A DNA stretch of 64,000 bases. It comes from Alitta virens (taxonomy: Eukaryota; Annelida; Polychaeta; Phyllodocida; Nereididae). Position 1 is the stretch's first letter; each line of letters begins with the position of its first letter. This document shows positions 52,906 through 64,000 of the stretch, piece after piece. Location: contig OW028577.1 in NCBI GenBank assembly GCA_932294295.1, positions 8,700,001 to 8,764,000 on the forward strand, given 5' to 3'. A program made the position numbers and the translations under genes. Under the pieces are notes generated by a model that worked only from the letters and a program-made list of their open reading frames with translations, was not told the origin of the DNA and did not search any database.

Positions 52906-55900
52906 CGTCAACCATTGTAGAAGAGCTGGGAGTACCAAAGTTTGATGTTGATGGGCCTGAAACAAAATGATTCTTGATGACATATGCATATGGCAATAAC
53001 TTATGAAATGTGATTCTACATCTTATTTCCTTGTCATTAGCATAATGTATCTTGTAAATACATATAGCTCACCTTGTCTACGCGGTGTGGATGATTTTCC
53101 AAACCCTGTATTTAATAAATATAAAGAATTTCAAGTTGAAAAGAAGATAATTTTAAAAAAGCATAACAAAATAAAATTATGTCACATTGAAAGATGGCCT
53201 CACCACTGACTGAAGCTTCACTCACATCCATATGAGGTGTCACCAATGGACCTATAATAAATTACATTTAAATTAAGAAAAAAAACCAAAAAAAAACAGC
53301 TGTGATTCAGAATATGGTTGACACCATAAATTTATTAAAATTATAATTTAAGTAAGTTTAGACAATATTTGTGGCGTTGTTTGTTATACTGATAATCCAG
53401 TTACAAAAAAATGAGTAATTCTTTACATTATGCATCAGAGTAATACACACCTAGATGAATGGCAGAGGGAGCTGGAAGGCACTCTTCCTCTCTGTCATTG
53501 CCTTTGCAGTCAGAGTCACTTATCTCGTTTGACTCGTCATCAGAATCGATGACTGGCAATCTGCAAGAGAACAAAAAAATTGTTATACTTTTGAGATATA
53601 TATAATCATTTAATTTTGTAGCAAATGTATCTAATCGCATATACACTCATAGAAAATAAAGGTTCTTAAAGGTTCAATATGGAACCTAGGGGTTCCATAT
53701 GGAACCTAAAGGTTCTATAGTACATATAAAGGTTCCGAATGGTTCAAAAAGGTTCAAAGTAAGAATCATAATATGGTTCAATCACAGACCAAAGGTTCAA
53801 AACTTGACAAAAGGGTTCAATGCCAAGTACATTAGTTACCAATACTTAAATGGATTGTTAAGGGCAGTCACTTAATTGATTAAAACAACAAATAAAGCCA
53901 GACAGTGGAGCCTCAAAGAGCAATTGAGCATTACATTAGACAGTTAAACTGATAAACAAGTACTTGGATTTCGGTTCCTGGTGAGTAATAAATATTTTTC
54001 TTGTCAAATGCTTAATGGTAATAAATATAATATGTAAATAGTTTTGTTTAATCAAGACATGAAAACATGTTGTTATATTGTTAAGATGTATTGTTTTTGT
54101 AGAGATTTGAGTAGGAAAAAATTCCAAATGACTATGAACAACATTCAGGACATGATGAAGAGGACTGTACCACACTCACTGTAGTATTTAGGAAGCAGAG
54201 ACAATGAACTGCACAAGAAATATCACATGCAGAAAATCCATTGCTTGTCATGGTAAGTATTCATTGCAAAAAAAAAAATATCGCTACATTTAACTATCAT
54301 AAATCTGTAACTGTCATGTTGAACACTACTTTTGCCTATACAGTAGATTGCTAAAGTATCCATGCCTCTATATCAGCTATAAATCTATAGATATTGGACA
54401 AAAGTGGTACATGCAATCAGCACAATTTTTTGGAGGTGATAATTTTACATGTTGTAAATTTTCAAGCCACTTTGCAACTGTTATGTAATGTTTTGTATGA
54501 AATTGCAAATATTTTCATTGTTGCACTAGATTTTCATCTGGGTTTCTCTTAATTTGCTGAGTTTCACCTAGGAAAACATTTCACATAACTTATAATGGAA
54601 TATTGGCTGGCAAGAATGAAAATATGAGGGACTTCAGTATAGTAATAAATTGGTATTTTTTAAAAGCCAATCCTTTGTTCTTCAAAATTTCATTGTTTCA
54701 TTATCAGTCAATGAACAACTGAAAGTGATAGTTTAAAAAACAGACACCAAAATGTTGATATTTCATGAAAAGTGGAAAATATTGCAATTTTCATGGAATT
54801 ACATCACATGCTAAGGCCACGTGAATTTTTAAAAAAGTGCCATTGATATGGGTTATATACTTCATATGACAAACTATGAATAGTTATAGTTGACATTTAG
54901 GAGGATGAATACTTTTGCAACCCACTGTATTCTTGTGACAGATTGTTAACTGGTGAATCTTTAATTTAGAATGTCTGAATGAAAGTTATTCCAATGATAA
55001 TTTTGACTTTTTAATTTTTTCATTTCTTATTATCACACAGAAATATTTATATTGAAATATCAATAAAATTTGTTGTTGCAGACTCTTCATGAAATGAACC
55101 ACAACTGTATTTATCCAAGAAGACTTGAAAATGTGCAAGTCAGCTTGCCAAGGTACATTAAGGAGAAAATGAAAGGTAAAAAAACTTTGCATAGTTTTTT
55201 AAAACTTTTTTCTTGAAATCCAAGATATCACACATTTTTGTTGAAGCATCCATAATGCAAATATAGACTGTAAATGACTCTGTGGTGTTGTGTATTCAAA
55301 TTGATATTTTCAATAAAGAACCACCCCTAGACAGAATGCAAAAATGTAGAACATTCCATGAAAAATTATGAAGTATGAGTGACTCGACATGTACAAAATA
55401 TACATGCGGATTGCCTGTCAACATCGAAGAACTAAACCCACCAAATGGGCAACAAACAACAGTAATAGCACCAACAATATAAAAAACAGTTTTGTTGCTA
55501 CCTAGTTAATACATATACAAAACATATTTGCAGCTTTAATAATATATATAATCAATGTCTACAATGCAACCATCTAATGTTATGATTTTTATAACACTTC
55601 CTATGCTTTATTTTGACAGGAGTCAACACCCACATTTTTGTTCAGATCAAGCACAAGAGAGAGTCAAGTACATGTGGAAAATGTGGAAATATGGCATGAT
55701 GGTCATCCAAGAGAGAGAACCTGATATTTCACTGGCTTTTGATTGTTTAATTGCTGTTTTTTTGGATACCAAAAATACACCATGTGTTATGTCAAATTTT
55801 GCATCATTGGTTGTGGTATGGTTAATTTGGTAAACTTGTACATTGTGTATGAAGTGATTTAATCCTTAAGTTGTGTGTAGCTCAGTCCAACATACCAAAA

Positions 55901-57360
55901 CTATGTTTGTTCATGAAAGAAATAAATGTATAAACCAAAATTTATATTTTTGTGCTGTATATTCATTCATATCTAAAAGAACCTTTATTGAACCAATATA
56001 TGGGTGGCCTCCAAGAAGCGGCAAATTGCCTTGTGGGGGTCTCCCTCCATACTTCATACTTTATCATCCATTTCATTAATGATACACTATAGCAGCAGCA
56101 ACATTAAGTGTATGTATGGAAAATAAAAGAAATTCTGATTCTATGAACCTTTATTGAACCAATATATGAACCTTTAATTGAACCTTGTTAGGTTCCAAAT
56201 AGAACCATAGGGTTCTAAAATGAACCCTAAACAGAAGCATATATGCACCTATAAAAGTTCTTTGAAGAACTGTTGAACAATCCAAGGGTTCTTTACAGAA
56301 CCATTTGATGGGTTTGTTTATGAACCATTGGGTTCCATACAGCACTTTTGTTCAAGAACCATCGGGTTCCATCAAGAACCTTAATATGGAACCTTCAGTG
56401 GTTCTTTTAAAGAACCTTTAGAGAGGTTCTAAAAAGAACTAATAAAGGTTCCATATCTATACCGGGCTTTTGAACCTTTAAAGGTCCATATAGCACTTAT
56501 AGTTTTTAGAGTGTACATTTTTAAAATATTGAAAATTGTTCCATTGTCAAAACAAATTACCGTTTCTTGATTTTTGCTTTCTCTGGGGCCTTTCTAACTT
56601 TTCTGTCACTCTTTCCTATTGGAAATTTGAAAATAATGACATATCCAGAATTAGATACAAGTGTTCCAATCTCTTATGATGTGAATTTACCACACAAGCT
56701 GCTAAACAAATACATTTATATCGTTTCCTCGATCAGACTTTTTCTACCAGGAAGAATGAATAACTACGGAGAGTTTGCCCATAGGCTGAAATGATTAAGT
56801 GGAAGGCCGCCCTAACCGTGCACTTACGTGGAGGCGATCTGTCCACACTGTCCTCTTTGTTGCTACTGTTGATAATAGCTAGTCTTTGGGGTGACCTTAA
56901 AGTAAATTCATGAATTTTGCAGCTATGATTAATCTAATGAAATATCTCTAGTATTACCTTCGTTTTCGTTTCAAATCTTCTTCCCCATCGGTCTGCAGAT
57001 CTGATTCAAATTCAGCTTGCTTGCTTTTCTGGCGAGCCTACTCATAGTTGTCTGAAGTCAAATAAATTATGTTTAATTACATTTTATTTCAATGTTGAAT
57101 AGGGAGTAAAAAAGTATACGAACTTAAATGTTCCTTAGAAATTCATTACCTGTTTCATACATGATTCTTTTCACATTAAACACCTGCCAACCCCCATTTG
57201 GCACTTCCTGTGTTTTAACTGCAGTGGTTATTCTGCCGGTGGACCGATATGGTGGCCATGCTGTCTGTGTCGTCCCTTTCATCCAAATTTTGGGAACAAC
57301 TTCTATCTCGCCTTCCTGCCGGCTGCCGGGGTCTTTCGCGAACTCTACTATCAGAAACAT
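52906..57360 (-). CDS. N-terminal half of a DUF4806-family gene, seven exons, one internal stop
   Basis: Exon 1 (57360-57150) starts with ATG directly after an acceptor. It has the family's N-terminal block: MFLIVEFAKD, VVPKIW, AWPPYRSTGR, VPNGGWQVFNVKRI. Exon 2 (57051-56958) gives DNYE, a TAG stop at 57040-57038, then ARQKSKQAEFESDLQTDGEE and KRKR. Exon 3 (56895-56828) follows in phase with SPQRLAIINSSNKEDSVDRS. Exons 4-7 (53560-53451, 53251-53204, 53105-53073, 52956-52906) chain in phase: LPVIDSDDESNEISDSD, then Ser/Pro/Thr-rich linkers. Each has good AG and GT sites. Exons 3 and 4 do not match in phase, so one small exon is missing between them, where a 2.9-kb repeat element sits. The stop means a pseudogene, a read error or an allele. 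The C-terminal domain is not found nearby. Similar C-terminal exons lie on the same strand at 9.5-16.3 kb. Confidence 0.7.
53647..56515. mobile_element. Unclassified 2.9-kb element with GGTTC/GAACC-rich ends, in DUF4806 intron 3
   Basis: The left end starts TACACTCATAGAAAATAAAG and the right end, read in reverse, TACACTCTAAAAACTATAAG. The outer 180 bp (left) and 370 bp (right) are packed with GGTTCC, GGTTCT and GAACC words in alternating orientation, such as 'ggttccatatggaacc'. The inner 2.3 kb is AT-rich. On the plus strand it has two exon-like pieces with AG/GT borders (about 55081-55176 and 55621-55740). No known transposase motif was found and no clear target duplication. Confidence 0.55.
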
Positions 57361-58681
57361 CTGCCAAAGAGAAAAGAATCTGCCATAATGCACAATTCGG
57401 TTGACTTGGAAAGACCTGGCCAAACTGGAATGTAAAAACAGCCATTGAGATTGGCCTAACATAATTAAAACTAATTTCAGGCTTTTCACTTAAGGAAACC
57501 CAAAGATTTTCCCCCTCCCCCAAACATAAATAAATAAATAAAAGAAGGAATTTTGTTATACTATATTGTTTTATAAATGACGGACTGCATTAGGTTGCCA
57601 TGAACTACCAATATTTTTCTTCTTATTTACAAGCACTAATTTAAAAATGGCATGTAATAATTTATTTTTATTTTACAACCAAGTCCATAAATGTTAAATG
57701 CAAGTTTAATATGTATGGTTATTTTGTACTGGCATTTTCCTTCCTGGAGTGTCAACTGGTATAGCAATAATTGCCTTACTAGTTGTTCAATTCATCATCA
57801 TACAGGTGTCAAGTGTATTGGCCTTTTATTAGATCTTTCCACATCAATTGCTATTTTATTCACAGGAGAGTTAATTTGCATTAATTATAAAGCTTTTACA
57901 TTAAATGCATAACCAATGGTAGTGCCTACTAGTTAATAGTGGATTGTTCTGATACAACCACCAACCACCACCACTGCCCAACAAATTCAAATTTCCTGCT
58001 ATTTTAGCTCCCTTGACTCACAGGCATTTTCCAATATATGTCATTGCTCAGTGATGATAGCACTTATACTTTAACTAATACCAAGGTTACTGACTGCCTT
58101 AATTGGCTTCTCATATCAAGAGGAAGCTATGTCATTTGCAACAGCCAATCAGAATATAGCTGAATACATTAGGAAATGCCCTGAGCTTGATGGCAATTAT
58201 TTTACTAGTTTACCAGTTAAACTTAAATACAAACAAATTTGCCTAATAGCCTATCGGCTGGCTTATGACAATGAATGTCTAACAGTGATATTGCATATCA
58301 ATTAGTTTTGTTTGCATTGATTACAATCAAATCTTAAACAAAGATTGCTCAGTTAGGTCACCTAATTGGCTTGAGGCTGACATGACACAGTGCTTGGGAG
58401 ATATTGGCCAATCAGGAAGCACCATCATGTGTGTAGATGGTGAAATATGCAAATTAGCTGCCATTAGAGATGAGAATTGAAAATTCCCAGGGTACAGGCA
58501 AGGAATTTCCCAAAATTAAGTGATAAATACCCATAAATAAATTAAGTTATCACTTAAAATAAGAAGGAAAATTATTTTTGTGTATAATTTTGCCATTTTT
58601 GAAGTGTTATATGATGTTATTGACTTAAACTGGCCCCATCCTTGAAGGCAAGTCACGCAGGGGGAGTAAAAGCTGTTCTTG
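57361..58681. other. 5' flank of the DUF4806-type N-terminal exons
   Basis: A 5' untranslated exon may lie here, because exon 1 begins with a splice acceptor. No coding exon or promoter was recognised in 1.3 kb. Confidence 0.4.
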
Positions 58682-58695
58682 ACAAAGTCAGTAGC

Positions 58696-58883
58696 GGGGC
58701 GGAGGCCTAGCTCAGAGGTAGCGCTCTGGGCTTCCAACCGCTGGGTCCCGGGTTCGATTCCCGGTCGAGCCTAAGTTGGATGGCTGTTTCATCCTTCGTC
58801 TCATTGCCATGGTCTCTGCCTGTCCTAATTAGCCCAATTGGTGCAGAAATACAGGACGTAAAGCCCTAATCACCCACCCACCC
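58696..58883 (+). mobile_element. tRNA-derived SINE, copy C
   Basis: Full-length with intact box A and box B. The target duplication ACAAAGTCAGTAGC lies at 58682-58695 and 58884-58897. The tail is CCCACCCACC-like. Confidence 0.93.
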
Positions 58884-58897
58884 ACAAAGTCAGTAGC

Positions 58898-60640
58898 CTT
58901 TGTCTTATTTTATGCTAACTTGCTTGTGCTGTCATGATGGCAAACGCCTGTGCTTGACTACATGTTAAATATGCTTCAGTTGTACAAAGACACTTCATGG
59001 CTGTAAATTCAAAAATCAAAACTGAAAGTTTTTAAGTTACATAAAACATTTATGCAATCTGCTCTAATTAACCAAATCCTTTTTTGAAATTTACAGCTAA
59101 AACAGCTCCGCCCACTCCATTTTAGGACCATCTTGTCAACAGGATACACCTTTAAGAGATTTGCACTCACTAATATGTTTAAACTGTCTGCAAACAGGTT
59201 AAATACTGAAGAGATTGGCCATCTCCCCATGGCGATCATAAAGATTTCATATTGTATGCATTTTTTTTGTAGTAATTGTAATTTTTCACACAGTGCCGCA
59301 CACATCTAGTTTTTACTTATTCTTGTCTGAGAAAAACTCTCACATACACAAAATCAACGATATTGGGTCAGTATCTTAGGTTTGTTTTAGACAACCTAAT
59401 TTAGGTTTTTCTGGTGGGTATACAATTAACTGAACATCACATGTACATGCCTGTCTATTTAAAATTCAAATTTCCGGAATGGCCATAAAAAATCTGCTTG
59501 TAGTTAGTTACTATTGATCAGATTTCACTAAATTCACTGTGAATGAAAACTTTAACACTGGAATATAGATGGACAATATATTAGAGCTGCAAAAGTGTTT
59601 GCAAATAAAGTCGATGTAGTGAATTTCTGCGATAATGCAAATTTAGTGCAACTTTAACAATTTTGGTTGTTGAATTCATTAAAAAGCACTTTCTCTCATT
59701 TGGATAGCTTTTTGGTGGTGCAAAAACCGTCTGACAATCCAGATTCAAATACTGCTAATTCTACAAAGGCTAATTTTAGCCTGGAACATTAAACTATTCA
59801 TACATGTTATTGAAATCCATCATTGATATTTAATATATATGTATGAATAGTTTAATGTTCCAAACTAACATGTTATAATGTAGGCCTACAGGGTGCGGCC
59901 TAAAAACCAGGCATCTCCTCTTTCGGGATAGCTCTAGGTTACGGTTTTGCCACATTTAGCTAGGGATATAAGCAATTGGTCATTGTGATATTTTTGATCT
60001 ACTAATGTCAGACAATATCAGTATCTGAATTATTGAAAGGGTTCATGCTACAGGGCTTGTTCTGAGTGACACACATCACAAAAGTCAAATTTCTGTCTGC
60101 TTGCATGGTGTCTCTAGTTGCAGAAAGTTTAAAAATTAGAGATTCCCTAGTTACTACACCTCTGAAGCCACAGAAAATATAATATTTGCACAGAATCCTC
60201 CTTCAATGTTTTTTATATGTACATATATATATATATATCATGGTATTAGATGATAAGAAGGTTGGTTCCAGTTTTGATTCAGCAAGGTCATGAAATTAAA
60301 ATGGATGAATGTAATGGCATTCCGGAGGGACTTTTTGAATCTACAACTAACCAGGATATAATCACATGATTTTCAGGAGGATTGGCCCGTTAATTAGACA
60401 GAAAAAACAGAAAATTGACCAAAATCCAAAATGGCACTTTCTGCCACAAAGGTGTAAATGCTCTACCTTTTTATTAAAAATAAATCTATTTGCCCTATTT
60501 TTGCGGCAAAGGTCAAGAAAGGTGTCTGTAACACATCTGTATGATCAGTGACATAATCTAATGCTTGTATTGCAAAAGCCGAGGTGAAAATCACTGTCAA
60601 TTGAGGCATTAACAAAAGAAGTAGCAGTAGCTGCTGGTGC
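58898..60640. other. Gene-poor stretch with one perfect 23-bp inverted repeat
   Basis: No supported gene. Arms at 59783-59805 and 59839-59861 are exact reverse complements (GGAACATTAAACTATTC... and its partner) around a 33-bp loop. Confidence 0.5.
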
Positions 60641-61085
60641 AAGTTTTTATGCCGCAGCCTGTAAATTTGGTTCTGCTCCCGCTCGTGCCGATTGTATACC
60701 GCCCGTAGCCATCGATGAGCAAGATTAAGTGTGACAGCGGCCAGAGAGTGACCAATGGTAGCAGCGGCTGCCGCTAGTGCCAATATCGTACCGCCTATAG
60801 CCATCGATGAGCAAGATTAAGTGGGACAGCAGCCAGAGAGTGGCCCAATGGCGGTAGCCGCTGCCGCTCATGCCGATATCGTACCGCCAGTAGCCATCGA
60901 TGAGCAAGATTAAGTGTGACAGTGGCCAGAGAGTGGCCCAATGGCGGCAGCCGCTGCCGCTCGTGCCGATTGTATGCTGCCCGTAGCCATCGATGAGCAA
61001 GATTAAGTGTGATAGCGGCCAGAGAGTGGCCCAATGGCGGCAGCCGCTGCCGCTCCTGCCGATTGTATACCACCAGTAGCTGACG
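60641..61085. repeat. 92-93-bp minisatellite, about 4.5 units
   Basis: The word GCCATCGATGAGCAAGATTA occurs at 60708, 60800, 60893 and 60985. Each is followed by AGTGxGACAG, GCCAGAGAGTGGCC, AATGGCGGCAGCCGCTGCCG and TGCCGATTGTATACCGCC. Units are GC-rich in AT-rich surroundings. The length is close to 31 codons, which explains the long minus-strand frames in two registers. No protein evidence. Confidence 0.9.
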
Positions 61086-61495
61086 ACTAACCAAAGCTTT
61101 CGACAGCACTGGTCTGGTGGCGGGCAGACAGCGGCAGCCGCTGCCGCTACTTTGAACGTCAAGCGCTGAGTGAAGCAAATTCAAGCTCTGATGATGAAAC
61201 CTTGAGTGCAGATAAGTACTCAGGAACCGCACATGTGATTATTCATCAGTTTATGATGGAACACTGCTTCGATATTACCCTAAAACTGCTTGCTGATCAT
61301 AACCAGACACATTCATGCAAACTTTTGTCAGCCACACCTAAAATGCCATATGGCACCTGGCCCTAAATAAAAGAATGCTTTACTACTGCCATGAATAGTA
61401 TCTTGCACTATTGATACTTGTCCTACCAAAGTAGCAAGCATCGACGGACCAACAGTGGTATGAGGGTGGCTGGTGGCGGAAGTAGCGGCAGCGGC

Positions 61496-61553
61496 TGCAT
61501 AGCCCACTCAGGTGGTGATGAGGCGTTAAACAATAACACACACACACACACAT
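61496..61553 (+). mobile_element. 5'-truncated I-group LINE tail
   Basis: CATAGCCCACTCAGGTGGTGATGAGGCGTTAAACAATAAC plus a CA tail matches the last about 45 bp of the LINE. Target duplications are not clear. Confidence 0.75.
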
Positions 61554-62030
61554 GTTTATTAAGATGAATTACAGAAATTGTATAGTGCTACTACAAATAA
61601 TGTGTCAATTTTGGCAAATATAACATGAAGGTCCAGCCAACATTGACGCATACGATAAAATTTGTGTCTTTCAAAAGTAAGTCTTTAGGCCATCTATGGA
61701 ATGAGTATAAAGTTTATCTTTAAAACATTGTTCCAAATAACATAATCATTGTTTCTTCTATTTTGATACCTGTGATGAAGAGAAGTTTTAACAAAAATAC
61801 CAGAATTATGCCATTCTCCAACTTGAAACAAAAATTTAAACCATGCAGTGCACAGATGTCATGTATCTTAAGAATATATAAGGATTTGAATAAACCACTA
61901 GTATGAGCATTATATTTAGCACATGAAACCGCCCTAATGCCCTTTTTCAGCAAAAACAAATAATTTTTTACTATGTTTTTGAGCATGATTGGTTGAGCCA
62001 CACTGAGCATAGGTCTCTGATCTTAAACAT
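61554..62030. other. AT-rich stretch, no gene seen
   Basis: Short unsupported frames only. Confidence 0.4.
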
Positions 62031-62120
62031 TTACAGCTCGTATTTCCGTGGCGCTGGTGTTTGGATGTAAGGACAAACCCTACACCACTCAAATCCTACT
62101 TGCAGGGGATAATTCCTTTT
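62031..62120 (-). pseudogene. Fragment of a related LINE ORF1
   Basis: The minus-strand frame VGFEWCRVCPYIQTPAPRKY matches the I-group ORF1 segment IGFEWCRVRPYIPNP in protein and DNA. The frame ends just where the zinc knuckles should begin. The 70 residues upstream in the same open frame (to 62327) do not match the LINE and are unexplained. This is a decayed relative, not a copy of the two full LINEs. Confidence 0.5.
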
Positions 62121-62329
62121 CTTAATGATTCTTGTAAGGTTTTCATTGGCTTCTAAGTGGGCCAAGATTTCAGATGCTCGGCCTTGAACCCTTTTCTCAG
62201 CTGTCTTGTTATTTCTAAGAAGCTTGAATCTACTGGATTTCCTCATTTGACGTGCGTAATACCTTCTGCTGTTGCTAAGAGTCATGTGTTGCTGGGGTAT
62301 CCCGGTCCGCACTGACTCAGCCAACACAG

Positions 62330-62535
62330 TTGGAACTGCACAATCATTGAATACACATTGTCTTGCTATACCTAGCTTCCCTACATCTGGCTTTCCACTT
62401 AGCTATTCCTTCACCTAGCTCTCCCTACACCTAATGCTCCCCATAAGTTCTCCATACACATAGCTCTCCCTACACCTAATGCTCCCTAATCCTTATACCT
62501 AGCTCTCTCTATACATACCGAGCTCTCCCTGTACC
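62330..62535. repeat. Degenerate 'tagctctccctacacctaatgctcc' repeats
   Basis: Five or six imperfect copies of CTAGCTCTCCCTACACCTAA-like words, interrupted on the right by the MITE; related words resume after it (about 63317-63365). Confidence 0.7.
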
Positions 62536-62538
62536 TTA

Positions 62539-63313
62539 AGGGGCGTTCACACTGTCACAGATAACACGCATGTATGACCAAGGATACGAAAACTCAGCTA
62601 TACGTGCTCACTCGTAGCTGTTTTAATCACGTATAAATTCTTCTACGAGCGAACGTGAGACAGTTGAAGTTTGCTCGAAACGCTCGTAGAATGTCCATTG
62701 CCAAGCATCTGTCAGGCATCCATGAGGCACTTGTAGATCGCTCGTAAGGGAGGGGGCCTAGCTCAGAGGTAGCGCTCTGGGCTTCCAACTGCTGGGTCCT
62801 GGGTTTGATTCCCGGTCGAGCCTAAGTTGGATGGCTGTTTCATCCTTCGTCTCATTGCCATGGTCTCTGCCTGTCCAAATTAGCCCAACTGGTGCAGAAA
62901 TACAGGACGTAAAGCCCTAATCACACACACATACACACAGATTGCTCGTAGAGTGAAGACGAGTTGATGGCGAGTATATATGGCTATGTATGGCCACGTA
63001 CGTACATAAAATGTACATAGAACGTATGTAGAATGCTTGCCGAGTGAATCCCGAGCGAGTTATGTAACTAATATATACAATTTACTTGTAGAACGTCCGC
63101 CAAAGTTTTCAACATGTTTGAACATTTTTGCCCTGTCCACGTATGGTCATGGATGATTTAGCGCTCGCTACCAGGACCTTCATACGGATTAACAAGAGTA
63201 TCCTTGAAATGCTCGGCGAGTGAATCATGTATGCCCAAGGATGAGCAAGAGTGAAAAAATATTTCCATACGTGGTCATACGTAGCTCGTATCCGTGACAG
63301 TGTGAACGCCCCT
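62539..63313. mobile_element. Harbinger-type MITE with a nested SINE
   Basis: The terminal repeats AGGGGCGTTCACACTGTCAC (62539) and its reverse complement (ending 63313) are flanked by TTA (62536-62538, 63314-63316). There is no coding capacity; the interior is rich in CTCGTA/TACGAG words. Without the SINE the MITE is about 570 bp. Same family as the remnant at 32486-32629. Confidence 0.92.
62747..62938 (+). mobile_element. tRNA-derived SINE, copy D (inside MITE)
   Basis: The target duplication is AGATCGCTCGTA / AGATTGCTCGTA (62735-62746, 62939-62950). One base of difference suggests this is older than copies A and C. Box B is slightly changed (GGTTTGATTCC). Confidence 0.92.
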
Positions 63314-63316
63314 TTA

Positions 63317-64000
63317 CTCTACCGTATGCCTGTCTTGCTCTGCCTAGTGTTCCCTACCTAAATTCTTCTCTCCTGTGTAGGTAGCACTATTAACGAGAAG
63401 GACAGATGTCACTGAATCAACAGCAATCAACAACAAAGAAAATTAACAGTTAGAATATTTAATCAGTGTAAACAATGAAAATATAATCAATACAAATGTG
63501 CACTCATTCACAGACAGTCCTGTGGAAGAAGAAGGTCTCCATGTGGGCACTGTGATGTTAATGTATGATCCCGTAGTCCTGATTCTCACAGTCCTTTGAA
63601 TGATGTTAAATCACAGTTTAATTGACTCTCCATCATTGTACTCCAATAATGCAGACATGTGACTGACTTCAGTTCTCAGTGCCTCTCGTGTGTCAGGCTT
63701 CCTCAAGAAACATCCAAAAAATTAGGTCATGCCTAATTTTAATTTTTCTAGAAAAGTCCAGAGAAAAATTACAATTGAGGTCAAACGACATAAACTGTCT
63801 GCATTGTGACTACACATAGGCCCTATTGTATTCCATTGTCTGAACAAAAGCAGTTATGTTATATTACATGACTGAGAACAATCAATAATTAACAACAATA
63901 GAACTGAACTACAAAACACAAGTCTAGATCTGGGATTCTGCAACTAAAGATCCAAATAATTTAGCATGTTTTCGTGGTGTGGTTATTTCTCTGGGTATTA
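63317..64000. other. Intergenic stretch, no gene seen
   Basis: No open frame, RNA gene or repeat that can be supported to the window end. Confidence 0.4.

Noticed and set aside
60463..61232. Long minus-strand frames with HERQRLPPLGHSLA-type repeats
   Set aside because: The 92-93-bp minisatellite reads open in more than one register, as expected of a repeat without stops.
1..64000. CRISPR arrays, bacterial operons or rRNA genes
   Set aside because: None seen; the tandem repeats lack the spacer structure of CRISPR, and all coding signals are eukaryotic.

Overview
The window is animal nuclear DNA: AT-rich, with short exons bounded by GT..AG sites, a TATA-box promoter and a very dense, nested mixture of retrotransposons and DNA transposons. 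The transposon families, a DUF4806-type gene, an indoleamine-dioxygenase-like gene and a cyclodipeptide synthase gene point to a marine invertebrate. The species cannot be fixed from sequence alone. A Ty3/Gypsy element with integrase upstream of reverse transcriptase is a type first described in deuterostomes, but that is weak evidence for placement.

Host-type genes. (1) A complete two-exon gene on the minus strand near 25.4-26.3 kb encodes a 242-residue cyclodipeptide synthase of the NYH type, with every catalytic residue visible; this is a rare enzyme in animals. (2) A three-exon gene on the plus strand at 46.4-49.7 kb encodes an indoleamine-2,3-dioxygenase-like heme protein, preceded by a GC box, CCAAT box and TATA box. 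(3) Two blocks of minus-strand exons belong to the DUF4806 family: an N-terminal half at 52.9-57.4 kb (seven exons, one internal stop) and a C-terminal half at 9.5-16.3 kb (three exons, two frame breaks, a 5.4-kb LINE in one intron). They may be one huge gene or two damaged paralogs. (4) The left edge holds the start of a family-B DNA polymerase of the Polinton/adintovirus type.

Mobile elements. Two nearly identical, intact I-group LINEs (ORF1 with zinc knuckles; ORF2 with endonuclease, RT and RNase H) have clean target duplications. Each begins exactly with an HDV-like self-cleaving ribozyme fold. A 250-bp derivative consisting of that ribozyme joined to the LINE 3' tail has moved separately into a Gypsy gag gene. 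One LINE copy and a tRNA-derived SINE sit inside a Tc1/mariner transposon. A Gypsy element of the Gmr1 type (short LTRs, tRNA-Pro-type primer site) carries a SINE in its 5' LTR plus a Harbinger-type MITE and the LINE derivative in gag. A decayed PIF/Harbinger transposon with TTA duplications ends about 20 bp from the cyclodipeptide synthase start codon. Other items are an L1/Tx1-like LINE with CTCF-like motif arrays, three dead LINE fragments, four full-length SINEs, a second Harbinger MITE family, and several satellites and microsatellites.

The retroelements form one system: the LINE supplies reverse transcriptase, the 250-bp derivative keeps only its two ends, and the SINE tail resembles the LINE tail. 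Likewise the Harbinger transposase family shares terminal repeats with the MITEs. The main host-biology lead is an animal cyclodipeptide synthase about 20 kb from a divergent tryptophan-dioxygenase-fold gene.
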